Assembly: GCA_025464695.1 (NCBI GenBank)
Contig: JAODNQ010000036.1
Location: forward strand, 1-15,116
Source: Frankiales bacterium
GTDB lineage: Bacteria > Actinomycetota > Actinomycetes > Mycobacteriales > SCTD01
Direction of reading: 5' to 3'
DNA: 15,116 nucleotides
The position numbers were made by a program, and so were the translations under genes. Numbering within the stretch: position 1 is the first letter of the stretch; each line of letters starts with the position of its first letter. Under the pieces are notes generated by a model. It was not told where the DNA came from. It searched no databases and saw only the letters and a program-made list of their open reading frames with translations. Shown in pieces: positions 14,764 to 15,116 of this stretch.

Positions 14764-15116
14764 TCAGAACGGTGGTGGTGCTGGTCCTGGGTCTTGCCAG
14801 CCGTCGGGGGTGAGCCAGCGTCCGTCCCTGTGTTGGAGGGTGCGTTGGCCTTCGTGGAGTTGGTGGTGGTGGAGGTGGCAGACGAGGGCGTAGTTGGGGA
14901 GGTCGGAGGGTCCGCCTCGGGCCCAGTGGTGGACGTGGTGGGCCTGGGTCTCGCTCGGTCTGCGGTGGCAGCCTCTGATGACGCAGCCCCGGTCGCGGGC
15001 GACCAGCGCCCGCCACTGGTGGGTGGTGACGGTCCGGCTGATCCGACCGAGGTCCAGGACCATGCCTCGGGTGTCGAGGACGACGCGGCTGATGTCGGCG
15101 TCACAGCTCAGCCGGA
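14764..15116 (-). CDS. HNH endonuclease domain protein, DUF222/13E12-repeat type, 5' truncated
   Basis: This is the C-terminal 116 residues of a protein whose start lies beyond the window edge. It opens with RLSCDADISRVVLDTRG and DLGRISRTVTTHQWRALVARDRGC, the usual lead-in of actinobacterial DUF222-HNH proteins (the M. tuberculosis 13E12 repeat family). The HNH core follows: HHVHHW (59-64), N74 and C79-H80..H82-H84..H87 (CHLHHHQLH). C44 and C49 with C79 could hold a structural zinc. These proteins are presumed metal-dependent nucleases, and their biological role is not well known. The gene differs from its neighbours in codon use, with many CAA, GAA and GGA-type codons, which suggests later arrival. 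An internal ATG at 15063 is inside the conserved region and is not the start. Confidence 0.88.
   Translation of the reverse strand, partial: RLSCDADISRVVLDTRGMVLDLGRISRTVTTHQWRALVARDRGCVIRGCHRRPSETQAHHVHHWARGGPSDLPNYALVCHLHHHQLHEGQRTLQHRDGRWLTPDGWQDPGPAPPPF

Noticed and set aside
14681..14893. A 70-residue plus-strand ORF overlapping the HNH gene end
   Set aside because: It is mostly antisense to the HNH coding sequence, with Trp/Arg-rich low complexity and no ribosome site seen.
1..15116. tRNA genes, CRISPR array, insertion sequence or attachment site
   Set aside because: I looked for cloverleaf-like arms, regularly spaced repeats, and transposase or integrase motifs, and saw none. The short repeats found are local tandem or inverted repeats.

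Overview
This is a very GC-rich window with strong G/C bias at third codon positions, frequent GTG starts (one probable TTG) and many 4-bp start/stop overlaps. These features point to a high-GC actinomycete. The gene order and the plsC-gpsA pair would suit Geodermatophilaceae or a related family, but this placement is inference. No tRNA, rRNA, CRISPR array or insertion sequence was recognised.

Left part (1-2006): the 3' part of a dimethylarginine dimethylaminohydrolase-type gene runs rightward. It converges on a small Cys-rich hypothetical gene with hairpins between them. An IclR-family regulator of the NdgR/LtbR type follows on the minus strand, and a degenerate copy of its own 3' end lies just beyond its stop codon.

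Core block (1317-11265): the IclR regulator is divergent from leuC-leuD, which make isopropylmalate isomerase of leucine biosynthesis, and a perfect dyad lies in the gap. A small unknown gene is coupled to leuD. Next come an HU-type nucleoid protein with a long Ala/Lys/Pro tail, then on the minus strand ppk1, a small OB-fold-like gene and cofC/fbiD, and on the plus strand plsC, gpsA and a trans-sulfuration PLP enzyme. From memory, the order IclR/leuC/leuD/hupB/ppk1/fbiD/gpsA matches a conserved block around Rv2982c-Rv2989 in Mycobacterium tuberculosis. Here mutT1 is not in its expected place between hupB and ppk1, and plsC and other genes are added. The block joins leucine supply, chromatin, polyphosphate, coenzyme F420 and phospholipid precursor synthesis. 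This is conserved housekeeping synteny and not a single pathway.

Right part (11266-15116): this looks like accessory sequence. A pyridine nucleotide-disulfide oxidoreductase with an unusual active-site segment is translationally coupled to an SDR dehydrogenase. A second SDR gene is broken by a frameshift that looks like a short deletion. The 5'-truncated minus-strand end of an HNH endonuclease gene of the DUF222/13E12 type, with different codon use, closes the window.

I did not find a convincing new multi-gene system. The most interesting signals are small: a 14-bp triplication that appears to have undone a gpsA overlap and displaced the next gene's start, the divergent leuC dyad, the HU tail with an apolar stretch, the IclR 3'-end duplication, and the frameshifted SDR.
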